Shown here: positions 35,801 through 47,000 of the stretch, one piece after another
How positions within the stretch are numbered: the stretch's first letter is position 1
How the letters are laid out: each line of letters opens with the position of its first letter
Source: Planoprotostelium fungivorum
Lineage: Eukaryota; Evosea; Variosea; Cavosteliida; Cavosteliaceae
Assembly: GCA_003024175.1 (NCBI GenBank)
Contig: MDYQ01000078.1
Coordinates: 154,203 to 218,202 of the forward strand
Reading direction: 5' to 3'
DNA length: 64,000 bases
Translations under genes and position numbers: made by a program
Notes under the pieces: generated by a model
Told to the model about the DNA's origin: nothing
The model's database searches: none
Seen by the model: only the letters and a program-made list of their open reading frames with translations

Positions 35801-38800
35801 CAGTGGAGTAGGTGATACCATCGATGATGGGTGCGAATCTGACTTGATGATCGAGCCCAGCGAATCTATCACCGTTAGAACTCGTGATGAGATGCTTCTC
35901 ACCGATACTGCCCGGAGATGTAGAAGGGCAAGTTGGGATCGAGGAGAACGTCACCGGCGGGATAGACCAAGTTCTTCGTCTTGTTCTTTACGTGCGATAC
36001 CGTCGTGACTTTGATGGTGAAGTAGGATATGGCGGTACCCAGAGTGATGATGGACAACGGCTCTCTCGTGATGGTCGCCGTTGGAATCTCTTCGATGTAG
36101 AAGGGCTTCGTGTAGATGGTCGTCAATTCCTTCCCCAGTCCATTGTGACAGGACACGGCGATACGGTAGTACCCTTGCGCTGCACACAGGACGGACAGAG
36201 CTGGACGATCCTCTGAGCTCACTCCACGATCAAGTCTCACCTTTCCACGTCACAGTGCCGTTCTCATCGGCCGGTATAGAGAGGGTGTTGAACATGTTCG
36301 TGGAAGATCGAGTGGGCAAGCTGCCCAACAGACCTTGTGTCGTCAAGTATCCATCCTGATCGACCAACTGCGCGACTAATCTGGGAGAAAGTTACTCCAC
36401 CGTGGGAGGAGAGATCGTTTCACCTGACGTTACGGAAGGGAACACCCGAGTCTAAGACTCGGAGGGAGAGTTGGTTGGGTAAGAGCTCGTTGAGGGCCAC
36501 GTTCTCTTGTTCGTCACTGATCCATTCCATCGTAGTGTTAGCCTCTCGATACACGTAAAAGTAGTTGCTGTACAATCCTCCGTATTTCACGGCGATCTGC
36601 AGACGAGAAGCGTAGTTGAGTTCCATCTGTGACGATCAACCGAGAGAAAGAGAGACACTCACCCTCATGAACCTACGAGTTCCATTCTCTCGCGTAGATT
36701 GTGTGATGTTCATGTACAACTGAATGTCGCTCGATGGTAGTGGCTCGGCCGGATTCAACAGATCGGGCACGGGGTAACCCAACCCTTGGATCGGTAACCT
36801 CTCGTCGTTCTCATCGAATGCGATGACCTGCGTTCAGCGTCACGAGGTGCATGCCATCGAGATCTCACCTCCATGGAGAATACGGTGGGATCATCACCAA
36901 TGTCATCTGGATCCAATCGAAGAGAGACACGTGTGATGGGGTTATAGACTCGGAGGGTAGTGATGTCGCTGTGGAAGCATCTGGTCTTCGCACCGATGTA
37001 GATGGTGTCAGACGGCACTGTTGTGTTGAGATCACTCTACGTTCACGTCGACTCACTGCTGAGGGTGATGTCAAAGTGGACGAGTCCGTAGCTGTCGCTC
37101 ATCTTCGTGGAAGGAGTTCTCAGTGTGACGGCGTCATCGAACAAGAGTGAATCGGTGGATAAGTATAGACTCAGTTCCTCTAGTTCCCTCGGTAATCCCG
37201 TTGGAGATTGTACCTGTTCGTGTCAACATACGATGGATGAGCGAGGGAGAGGGTAGATCACCAGGTAAGAGATACGGAAGGGAACGGAAGAGTTGATGAA
37301 GGGAGGATATTCGATGATACGGGGAACGGGGCAATTGACACCGTACAAGATGCTCGTGCTGTTGACCACCCTTATCTTCTGCTCGTTCACCCAATCGTCC
37401 ACTCTGAACGTCAGTAGAGCCGTTCCCGAGTCATTCATGTGACCGATGATCATCATGCTCTCCACGAAGATACTTCCGTAGGAACTGTATTCCTTCAATT
37501 CACGATGACTCTCTCCTCTCACTCGGATGGAGCACTCGTGTACAGGACTTCAAAGTCACCGTCCGCCGAAATGCTAACGGTCTTCCCCGGTACAGCTGTG
37601 GATGTTCAGAATAGAAGGATGAGGTGACTCACGCTTCCCCGACTGATCGAAGGCGGAGATGGCGGGTAATTTTCCCGTTCCGAGGGGCTCACCCACCGGA
37701 AATACGAGACCCTCTGTCACCCACATCACCGTAGCTTGATTCACTATCTCTCTCACTCCTCCGTTCACATCGAACGATCTCACCTCTCGATGTCACGTTG
37801 AAAGAGTAAGGCTCAGAGGCAATTCCGTCACAGACGAAGACGACCTGGTAGACACCCAACGATCCCAGCGTGTTGAACATCATGTTCCTCAGGTCCGTTC
37901 TGTTCTCCTCAGTCTCGCTTCTCTTCTGGGTCTCACCTTCCGTGCTCGTCGGTGGGTTGACTGACACCTTCGTACAGATCTTTTCGGTTCCTGTCGACGT
38001 TCTTCGGTGAATATGGATGTCCCACTACAACGAGTCAGTGATCACGGACACAGGTGAAGAGCTCACCGATGGTGGTGATGTGCGCGATGACGATTTTTCC
38101 CGCCAACGGTTTGTCGCTGATGTTCACATCAATCGAAGATGATGATGAATGACATCGATGAACGAGACACACCCGTTGAGTACGGTGAAAGAAGGGAAAT
38201 GGGTGAAGGGTGCTCCCTCCACGACGGTGGTGTCGATGGTCTCGTTGATGACAAGTTTGAAGTTGACGGAGGGATGCAATTCGGTGGGTTGATTGGGCAG
38301 CATCATGGTGACACCCTCACAGTAGAAGTAGAGGAAGTTATAAGGTGTGTTCGTTCCTTCCATGCTGACGTTATCGAATCGACTGATTCCAGATGGATCG
38401 GAAGATGTGATGTGATTCTTCAGAGAGGCTGTTCTCCTCAATGTTTGTCTTCTCATTCGACTCACCGTATCTCACTACCACCAGATCGGGGAACCAGTCT
38501 GCGTTGCTAGAGGAATTACTCATGATGCTCACTGTTCAGATATCAGACATATGTATCATCGTGGTACATATGATGATGGAATGTGTATGATGATGATGGA
38601 CGTGTATGATGATGATGGACGTGTATGATGATGATGAATGTGTATGATGATGGAATGTGATGAACACCTTTCTTATTGGGGATGGGACGACCGAGAACAT
38701 CGTAGATCAAGATGGAGACTGACATGAGTGTCGTGGGATCCCAATCCATGGGGTAGCCCTGATCCACAGGCTCACCCCCCACGGTATAGCTCGTCAGCAT

Positions 38801-39713
38801 CATGTCCGAGACAATAGTCGACAGCAGAACGTACGAGTGAACCACGGCCTCGTCCGATCTATCCTATTCACTCTCTATCTCTCCGCTGCTCTCACCTGAT
38901 GGCTAAGGAATACATTCCCACCACGTTACTGTGGATGACTAACCCTTCGAAGACAGCGAAACCATCGTAATCGGTCAATGCGATGGGATTGGAGATCATC
39001 GAGTCTGTCTCTCTTCAGTTTTGGAACGAGAGGATGATGTCACCTTTGTATTTGCAGAATAAAGAGGTGTAGTCTCTCATGGAGAGTTTGATGGGTTGGA
39101 TGCAATCGATGTATTCATCACTACCCCCTGGTCCTTGAACTGTGACTCCCTCCACGGATATGGTAACGTTCTTATTGGATATGGGTATATTGATTTTGTT
39201 TAGAACTTGGACCTGGATCATCTGAGAAACGGAAGAATCCGTCGTCTCACCGTCATGTTTCCCGGCATCTCCACATCAAAGTACAGAAAGGCGGGCATGG
39301 GTGCAATCACTCGGATCTATACAAGTGTCAGGGCAGTGATAGACAAAGAAAAATTGCACCTCGTCGGCTTCAGTGGCGGATTGCATGGAACGAAGGACAG
39401 GAGTGAAGATTTGGTCACCAACGAGTGACCAGATAAGAAGCATCGTAGTGAGAGCCCACCAGCGATTTCTAAACTGGGTGGTGACCATATCATAAAACAA
39501 CTAATCATGTGAGAAAGTTCCGACATTCCCATCTCCTGATGTTGGACTCACTGGAACATGGATGTCAATTCTTCTCAGAAAGCGTAGTACCTTCATACGA
39601 AACCTCTTTGATTTCGTCTGAGGGGGTCTAGGTGTTTCTCCCTCACTAATCGTGGACATACGATATGTATTGTCGTCATCCCAAGTATCTCTTCGAATGA
39701 GGGGCTGCTGCAT
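32235..39713 (-). CDS. Giant receptor: Ig-like repeats plus STRA6-like membrane domain
   Basis: About 2,000 residues after splicing. ATG 39713 gives a cytosolic start (MQQPLIRRDTWDDDNTY), then a membrane anchor (RWWALTTMLLIWSLVGDQIF, about 39,450). Roughly 34,600-39,300 encodes many beta-sandwich-like units with segments such as RVTDHSGLPLKGRSIEIV and LTDYDGFAVFEGLVI, resembling bacterial or filamin-type Ig repeats with many NxS/T sites. The C-terminal quarter is multi-pass: ILGIISSISVTAYYIYYSVE, GLYAAALVIGVVPMFFVFLI, FIVAAAISVLLCVYAGLVAT, MYSFIGFMLNWFMWWCIITA. The tail contains SLAILDSGWRAWNGAV and VIRWRLAYMLIKNPSLIQY, which match the C-terminal region of the retinol receptor STRA6 (family recalled, not searched). 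TGA at 32235-32237. The introns hold GAT-type repeats. Confidence 0.65.
32821..32854. repeat. (GAT)n microsatellite in an intron
   Basis: About eleven GAT triplets in an intron of the STRA6-like gene. ORFs across it (poly-H, poly-D, poly-M) are artefacts. Confidence 0.9.
38561..38665. repeat. Intronic minisatellite, about 19-20 bp unit
   Basis: Units of the type GACGTGTATGATGATGATG repeat about four times with small changes inside an intron of the giant receptor gene. Confidence 0.8.
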
Positions 39714-39812
39714 GATCGCGGGCAGAGGAAAATGAATTCTGAAACGTTTGCGATGGCCACATGTCCGTCAAACGTCACACAGCCCGTTTTACCCATTATG
39801 AGCTTTATTTCC

Positions 39813-41447
39813 TCATCCGTACTGGTGGATGATCTCTTTGATCTGCCCTATGGAATTCTCTACGCAAGCATAGCCACACTGTATGGCAAACTCTGCCTTC
39901 TCAAAATCGAACGTCTCCATGCCAGGTAATCTGGGGCACAGCTCGATCTCGGGTGGATCACCCGCCAGACGTGAAGACACGATCTTGTTTTGCTATCGAA
40001 TCCATCAGACATCACGAGTGAGACATCTACGTTCACCATGATGTTGATGGCACTGGTCACCACTTGTAGTAGGTGAGGTGGTGAATCGTCCTCTGGCACG
40101 TCAGGCACCTCTTCCACGACGTTCTCTGTCCTCAGTGTGTCCCCTTGCATCGATTCAATTCTCTCCTCTCCTTCACTCTCACCAGGCAGATTGGCTGGCT
40201 TCAGATTCTTGGGATCGATCGTTGCGGTGCTCTCCTTGGGTTTGGCTGAGCTCGGTTTCAACTTGATGAGCTCTGCCGCCTTGCTGACGTACTCGGAGAC
40301 GGAAGACGCAGTGTACGCTATCGTCTGTGACATGTTCAGCAAGGTTCGTTCAGATCGAGCGTCGACCGACCTGAGGGATGGGAGTTAAGAGAGTGGATAG
40401 CATGGCCTTCTCCACTGGCTTCGACTTGCTCTTCTTCGGTAGACTGGACACCTGCCCTCTTCAGTTTCCCTTCACTCGATTCATTTTCCACTGACCGCGA
40501 CCGTTCGGTTCAAATTGACGGCGATGACGAGATCTGCTCCCATGGCTCTGCAGAGAGAGACGGGTACCTGTTCTGATCAGCGACACGGAGTTCTCCGTCC
40601 TCCGTCCTCCCACCGGGTTGACGAGGGCACCATCGACGAGCCACTCAGTTCTGTACTTTGTCGATCTCTCGGGGTCTTTCACGGGAGAGAAGATACCCGG
40701 AATGGCAATGCTGCTTCTCACCGCGTGGGCGAGAGAGCCTTTCGTGATCCACACCTCTATCGTTCAGTAGGTTCGCTCGATGTTCGATCTACCTCCTTTC
40801 CGGTTCTCAAGTCCGTGGCCACGGAGGCGTAAGGGATCTGAAAGGATGTCAACGGGGGGATGTGATGGTGTGTGTACCCTCATGTCTTCGATCATGATGT
40901 CCCCCTGAGCTTCTTTGATGAGAAACTTTGCGATCTTCTCTCCCGTGATGATCCCAGCCAAGTCCATCTTCAACAGAGCAATGTCGATCAGCTCCACGTA
41001 ACTCCTCCAGTTGACATCCTATCCTCAGTTACGATCGGTTACATAACGGGTGTGAAATCGATCGATACATCTGACGATGATGTGACTTACAGAGCAGAAC
41101 TTCTCGACCAGATGGAGTTTGTCACATGCGTACGCTCCTGCAATGAGAGATCCCATGGAAGTGCCACATATCACTGAACGGTAACGGTGAATACAATTCG
41201 TATTTCACGCTCGTATCACCGTCTGGGTGTATCCCATGCTTCTCCAGAGCGCGAACGACTCCGATGTGTGCCCAACCTCTGGCACTGCCGCTCCCCTGGG
41301 TAGAATGAATCAAATGAGAGGAGAGATACACACGAGAGCTAATCCAATGATGGGTTTACGGTTAGGGGAAGTGCTCTTGGCTTGTGGCACTGTGCTCAGT
41401 CGTCTGACACCGACCTGCCCGCTCTTCCTCACGCAATTAGCCAACAT
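39813..41447 (-). CDS. Patatin-like phospholipase
   Basis: Serine lipid hydrolase of the RssA/NTE-like patatin group. ATG 41447 begins MLANCVRKSGQVGVRRLST, a possible mitochondrial leader. The oxyanion glycine loop LGSGSARGWAHIGVVRAL follows a 38-nt intron, the nucleophile elbow is VICGTSMGSLIAGAY (GxSxG) near 41,130, and the catalytic Asp is in LVDGALVNPV near 40,620. SSIAIPGIFSPV is typical. After the catalytic domain there is an S/K/P-rich region and a C-terminal helix pair (FEKAEFAIQCGYACVENSIG). TGA 39813-39815 is followed by AATAAA near 39,804. The gene ends 100 bp upstream of the giant receptor start. Confidence 0.85.
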
Positions 41448-41538
41448 CAGATGAGTTCTGCCGGAGAGTGCAGCGAATGCACAATTAATTCCTTCTACAA
41501 TTGGAATTGTTCAACGCGGTTTCAAAGACCATTGGCCA
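41448..41538. promoter_or_regulatory. 91-bp bidirectional promoter
   Basis: Lies between the divergent patatin and EEP genes. It contains the perfect inverted repeat ACAATT-GG-AATTGT and a reversed CCAAT box (ATTGG) next to the EEP ATG. Confidence 0.45.
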
Positions 41539-43208
41539 TGAAGATAACGACCTTGACGCTTGTTCTGTCGTTATTTTTACTCGTACAGGCATCGTACGAA
41601 TCCCTCAGAAGTAATGATGATGTCAATCGAATTGTCGGGGTGCGACCGATCGATGAATCCATTCGTTGACCCTGAATAGTTTTCTCTGGAATGTTTGTCT
41701 ATCAATGAAGCCCCCACTGTGATCTCCTTCAATACTGAAGAGGATGAAAGAATCTTCGTTCACTCTGCTGTGTTCAGAGTAAAGCACCAGAAAGAGATCA
41801 GACAATATCAGGTGGAAGTTGAAGAGAAGAAATTGAATAACCAATTGAAGTGAGAATGTCAAACCACCAGGACTGACTGAGAGCAGATTGATCACATCAG
41901 CGTATCACCACGTAGAAGGGAGTATCATCGTATCAACAAAGAGAGGAGACAACACGGACAATGATATCCGTGTGCAGACGTACAACATCTGGAACTGGGA
42001 TGGTAACTGGGACGTCAGAAAGTTGATCATAGCCCAGATCGTCAAGGTTAGAACATTCACTTACCACCTCACTCGCTCACATTCGGTAGGAAAACAACCC
42101 TGACATCATCGGCTGGCAAGAGATCCGTGTGAGAGATGACATCAAGAACGAGATCATCCAACTGGTGATTGAGTCGATCTTTTGCGATGATTCACACCCA
42201 ACAGGCGGAATTGATTCCCGGCTATCAGTACATGTTCGTCAGATCCATGAGATTCCCTCCACCCAGTGTCAAACACGAATCTGAAGGTGAGATGCACGAC
42301 AAATTACCCTCATCCCTCAGGTCTCGGTCTATTCATCCGAAACGGAATCAAGGTGAAGTGAGAGGGAGGGAGAAGCTGACGAGGGTAGATCCACTCCCAA
42401 GACGTTTTGAGGATGACACATAACAACTGTCCGGATCAGAACACACGATCTGCAGTATCTCTCACCTTATCCATCAACGACGGAGTTCCATTCAAATTCG
42501 TGGACACTCACTGGTCTTACGATCCCACTTGTCAACTGAGGTGAGCCTCTCGCGTGGTTTGACTGATGTCGATCAGCAATGCACTGGAGATCTGGAAGTT
42601 CACAAAGAAGAGCCGCTATCCTCTCGTCTTACTGGGAGACCTCAACATCTTCCCCAATAATCCCGGACCCACCGACATGCTCTGCGGAAGGGTACACTCT
42701 CATCATCATCGCTCACACCATCATCACACCATCACATCCACTCTGACAACATTCCACTGACTGGTGTAGACAGAAGAATCGGGAGAGAAGGGTGACTACC
42801 AGGACGTGTGGGACGTCCTCCACTCAGGAGAGCCTGGCATCACCTTCCCTTCAGGTGATGTTCACACACAGAGACAATCAACTGACACGATGAAGGAGCC
42901 AAACCGGAGAGCCCCGAGACGAGATGCGATCGCATCATGTACCGTCATGGAGGAGGAAAGAACTTCTTCACACCCATCGAGGTGAGAAAGAAAAAGGGAG
43001 ATAGAGGTTGATGAGAGTAGGCCAGAGTGGTGGGAGTGGAGCCATGGTACAACGAGACGGCACCCACGAGGACGAAGCCAGATGGTCCTGGCACCTGGCA
43101 GGCGTATTACTCTTCGGATCACCACTCGGTCGTGGCTCGATGTGATGTCATCTTTCTCGTTCTCTCATGTATTCATCTCTCACAGTCAATCTCACGCGCA
43201 CGGGATGA
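41539..43208 (+). CDS. Secreted endonuclease/exonuclease/phosphatase-family hydrolase
   Basis: ATG 41539 opens a signal peptide (MKITTLTLVLSLFLLVQA). After a linker with SFNTEEDERIFVHSAVF, the EEP fold is clear: VQTYNIWNWDGNWDVRK, IIGWQEIRV (metal-binding Glu), FVDTHWSY, VLLGDLNIFPNNPGPTD (catalytic Asp/Asn), DRIMYRHG, and the closing SDHHSVVARF (catalytic His). A last intron lets the chain end FNLTRTG at TGA 43206-43208. Substrates in this superfamily range from DNA to phospholipids; secretion suggests extracellular or lysosomal work such as digesting prey. Confidence 0.82.
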
Positions 43209-43411
43209 ATGTCAGCTGATGGAACATGAGCTGGATCTGAATGAGATAAAAGAAAAATGTGTGCATGGAAATAATCAATCGAGGAAGAGAAAGATGAGAC
43301 GATCAGTGAATCCTCATCCGAGTCGCTTTTATTCCAATACCATACCAACTAGTTAGAAATAAAAAGCACCTGGGTGAATTTGAGAACAGAGAAAAAAAGG
43401 AGAGGAATTAC

Positions 43412-43940
43412 CTAGTTACGGCGAACGTTGGGTCCTCTGGCCTTGTTGTGGTCGTTCAGGAGCTTGACGGTCTGAACGTTGGGGAGGTTCTTGAAGTCGA
43501 TAGACTTGAGCATAGCCTCAGTATCTTGATCGATCTCGATGTGGGAGATGTTGATGGCGGAGACTTCAGGGACGTAGTTGTCCTTGCGCTCTCTCTCCTC
43601 CTCTTGCAGCTTCAGAGAAATTCCACGAACGGGGCCCTTCTCGATTCTTCTCATCAAGTGAGTGGCGAAACCAGCGATCTGGTTTCTCAGTCTCTTGGAC
43701 GAGATGATGGCAATCTCGGCCGTCAACTTCTTGTTGGTTTGGAAGTCATTGGTCAGACGAGGGTAGTACTTCTCGATGATCAAACGAGCGGCCTTCTTGA
43801 TGGTCTTGGTTCTAACGCGACCCTATCGGTCATCGTTTAGAAACTCTCCATCACACATCATCACAGAATAGACAAACGGCGGAATGAAGCGAACAGCGAT
43901 GGATTGTATAGACTATAGATGGATGCATCGGACTCACCAT
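43412..43940 (-). CDS. RPS17: 40S ribosomal protein eS17
   Basis: Exon 1 is the ATG alone (43940-43938); a 115-nt intron joins it to [19 protein letters not shown]. The rest ([53 protein letters not shown]) is unmistakable eS17. TAG is at 43412-43414. An intron right after the start codon is common in ribosomal protein genes. Confidence 0.96.
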
Positions 43941-44067
43941 ATTCTAAGTTTGGTAAGATAGAGGATGAAAGGATTGCCAAAGACGAAAGAACCTTCTGTC
44001 AGAGAACTGAATCCCTTCGGTTGTCTCTATCTACAACCAACCCTGAATCAAGTTATTTACCCATTTT

Positions 44068-44075
44068 TTTCCCGC
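44068..44075. promoter_or_regulatory. E2F-like TTTCCCGC upstream of FANCI
   Basis: TTTCCCGC in a T-rich context, 21 nt before the FANCI ATG, inside the 156-bp region shared with the divergent RPS17 gene. E2F-type control would suit an S-phase DNA repair gene. Confidence 0.45.
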
Positions 44076-44096
44076 ATAAATTGTCCTTTTCAACTG

Positions 44097-47000
44097 ATGC
44101 AATCGGGGAGTGGAGGAGCATCTTCCGTGACGTCTGGTTTGTTCGAAGCATCGACCTACAACCAGAAGGAGAGGAGCAACTATGCCTCTCGCATCGATGC
44201 AAGAGAGGCGGCCAGGATCGAGAAGCTCTACTCCGATAAACTCTCAGAAGGAGATCAGTATGCATCTTTTCTCCGTTTATTGATTCGATTCGAGAGATTC
44301 CGTCTGTCGGCCATGAAGATCACCATCATCGCCATACAGTCTAGAACTATATACGGTGACACGATCGATCGTCACGATTCGATTCGTATGCCCAGTGATT
44401 GAATCGTTCATCAGGAAATGCCGTCTTCAGTTTCATGAATGAGCTTCATTTGGGCGTGAACGGAATGAAGAGCTGCGTCGATTATCTCACAGAAAATGGA
44501 GAAGACTCTTCTCCCGAGAGCGATCAAGAAGAGGAAATGACCCACGAGCAAGGGATAGCAAAAATCCAGCACGAATTAACTGAGGTTAGTTCTCACGGCT
44601 ACCACCACTCCCCTAATACAAGTGCAAGCTGTTCGAATGCATCGTGAGATCATTCGCCTCTGTGGCAGTGGGAAGTGGATGCATCACAGTGTTGGACCTT
44701 CTACCCTCCATACTATCCACCTATCGCATGATATCCCATCACGATGCGGAAGAGGATGATCCCCTGACATCGAGGCTCCTCTCTGGAACCGAATGGGACC
44801 TCATCCACCTCCCCTCCATCCTCTCCTGCTTCACCGATCTGACCCTCAACTCTCCACAGGTATCTCTTCTCTCCCCTCACCACTGACACAGATTCCAGTT
44901 GAAGAGACTGAAGGAAATGACGGAAGAGTACCTGAGAGAAGAGAGGAAGGAGAATCCTGTGGTCTTGAAGCATGTCTTAGCCCTGTGGGAGAGATACCCG
45001 AGAGAAGATTGGAGGGTGGTAGGGTTGCGATTGATCGACAAGTGTCCCCCGGAGGACGTTCCCAATCTCCTCTTCATCCTCGACGTGTCCCTCCAACAGT
45101 CACCCTCCCTGCAGGGTCTACTCATGGTGAATCCTCTCTCCTCCTCTTCTCATCCCATCGACACCGACACATGACTCATGATGACAGAAATCGATTCGAA
45201 AGAGGCGGCGAGAGGAGAGAGGAGGGACGAAGGAAGAGAAGACGAGTGAATGGGTGATGATGGTGTGCATGGCCAACCGAGTGGAGGGAGTGAAGGGAGA
45301 GATGATGAGACGCATCGCAGAGGGAGTGGAAGGAGAGATGCGAAGAGGGGAAGAGGAGACGAAGCAGAGGATCGATCGGATGGTGGCACTTCCGGGTATG
45401 GACATTCGATGTCAGACGCTGTTGGATCTATCGGTACACATCATGTCATCCACTACCAAGGTCAACCATCGAGGGGGAAAGAGATCTGTCGACATCCGAT
45501 CGATCGGAAGATACATGATGCTCAGGGTGAGAGGAGATGAAGGTGAAGTATTGAAGGGGACAGATCTTTGTGGAGCAGGAGAGATGCAGGGGAGATCTAT
45601 TGGGAAGGATCTTCGCTCAGATCGCAGAGGGATCAGAATCACAGAGAGAGCAGTACACCATCTTGTTCGAAGACGTCTGCACATTCTCCATCCGATCTCT
45701 AGTACAGCATTCGAGCAAGCTCTTAGAATGGTGTGATCTCGACGAGAGATATGACTCACACGACAAAGGATGGGATACGTTCACCATTATTCCAACTCCA
45801 TCAGCAGAAGGATCATGCGCAGTGTCATGCCCCTCACTCTCTTCTCCACGTCATTCATGGTGAGGACATCCATGCTGTGAGGCTGAGACGGACAGGACGG
45901 GATGTTCATCTTGATTCGGAAGCTGATGATGATTCCCACCTTGAAGAGTAAGAAGCTGTGCGTTCACGGTCTCATCCGATTTCTGTCTGTGGTCACATCG
46001 TCACCATCAGGGTCCCAGGATGTAAGAAAGGATGTCCTATCCATGATGAAACCCGTCCTCAATTTTCCTCTGGAGGTGAGAGACAGCGAAGAGGAGAGAC
46101 TGAGAAGAAGAGGCCAGGGAGGAGATGTACAGATGTATCATAGAATATGTAGAGGAGAGAAAGGAAGAGTGGATGAAGGAGAGGAAGGAAGAGTGGATGA
46201 AGGAGATGATGGTGGAGAGAATGGAGGGATACATGGATAAGGAGAGGAAGATCGAGATGGGAGAGAGGGTCAGGGAGTGCATGAGGATGTACGGAGATCG
46301 CATCGATCCAGATTCGACGAAGGAATGTCAAGTACCCTTTCCCTTCAATTGGAGGAGACTTCACATCACTCTTCAGAAGAAGGTGGGACGGTCGATAGAG
46401 CGTAAATAACGGTGATAGGCTGTACCGAGAGAGAATCTAGCACTGTTGTTGTCCATCGTGATACAGGTGAGAGAGAGAGCGCGATTTCTCTGAGAGAAAA
46501 GTCCATGTGCGTGCGTGGGGAACAGAATCGTGCCATCGATGGGGGAAGAGCGGAGCAATGTATATACCTTTTGGCGTATTCGCTGGGATCCCAGACGATA
46601 GAAAAGATCAAACAGGGAGGGGGAACAGAGACGGAGGAGAGAGGAGAAAAGAAAGGAGAAGAGACAGGAGAAGAAGGAATAGAAGAGACAGGAGAAGAGG
46701 GAGAAGAAATAGAACAAGAGAAGGAAGAAGAAGAGAGACGAGAGAAAAGAAAAGAGAAGGAAGAAGAAGAAAAACGAAAAGGAAAAGAGAAGGAAGAGAT
46801 GGAGGAAATGATCGAACAGATGATACAGAAGATGGACAGAATGGAAGAGATGCATTACATTCCAGAATGTGATGCAGATGCCATTACGACACAAGACGTG
46901 GTGGAGATCATACAACCGATCCTATTGGTCATGATGGTGAGAATCACATCGGGAAATCACGCTTAACAAGAACAAGGATGCCCTGTGCAGACGGGAACGC

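Noticed and set aside
46373-46915. Long minus-strand ORF full of F, L and S that looks like a membrane protein
   Set aside because: It is the antisense of the Glu/Lys-rich FANCI segment.
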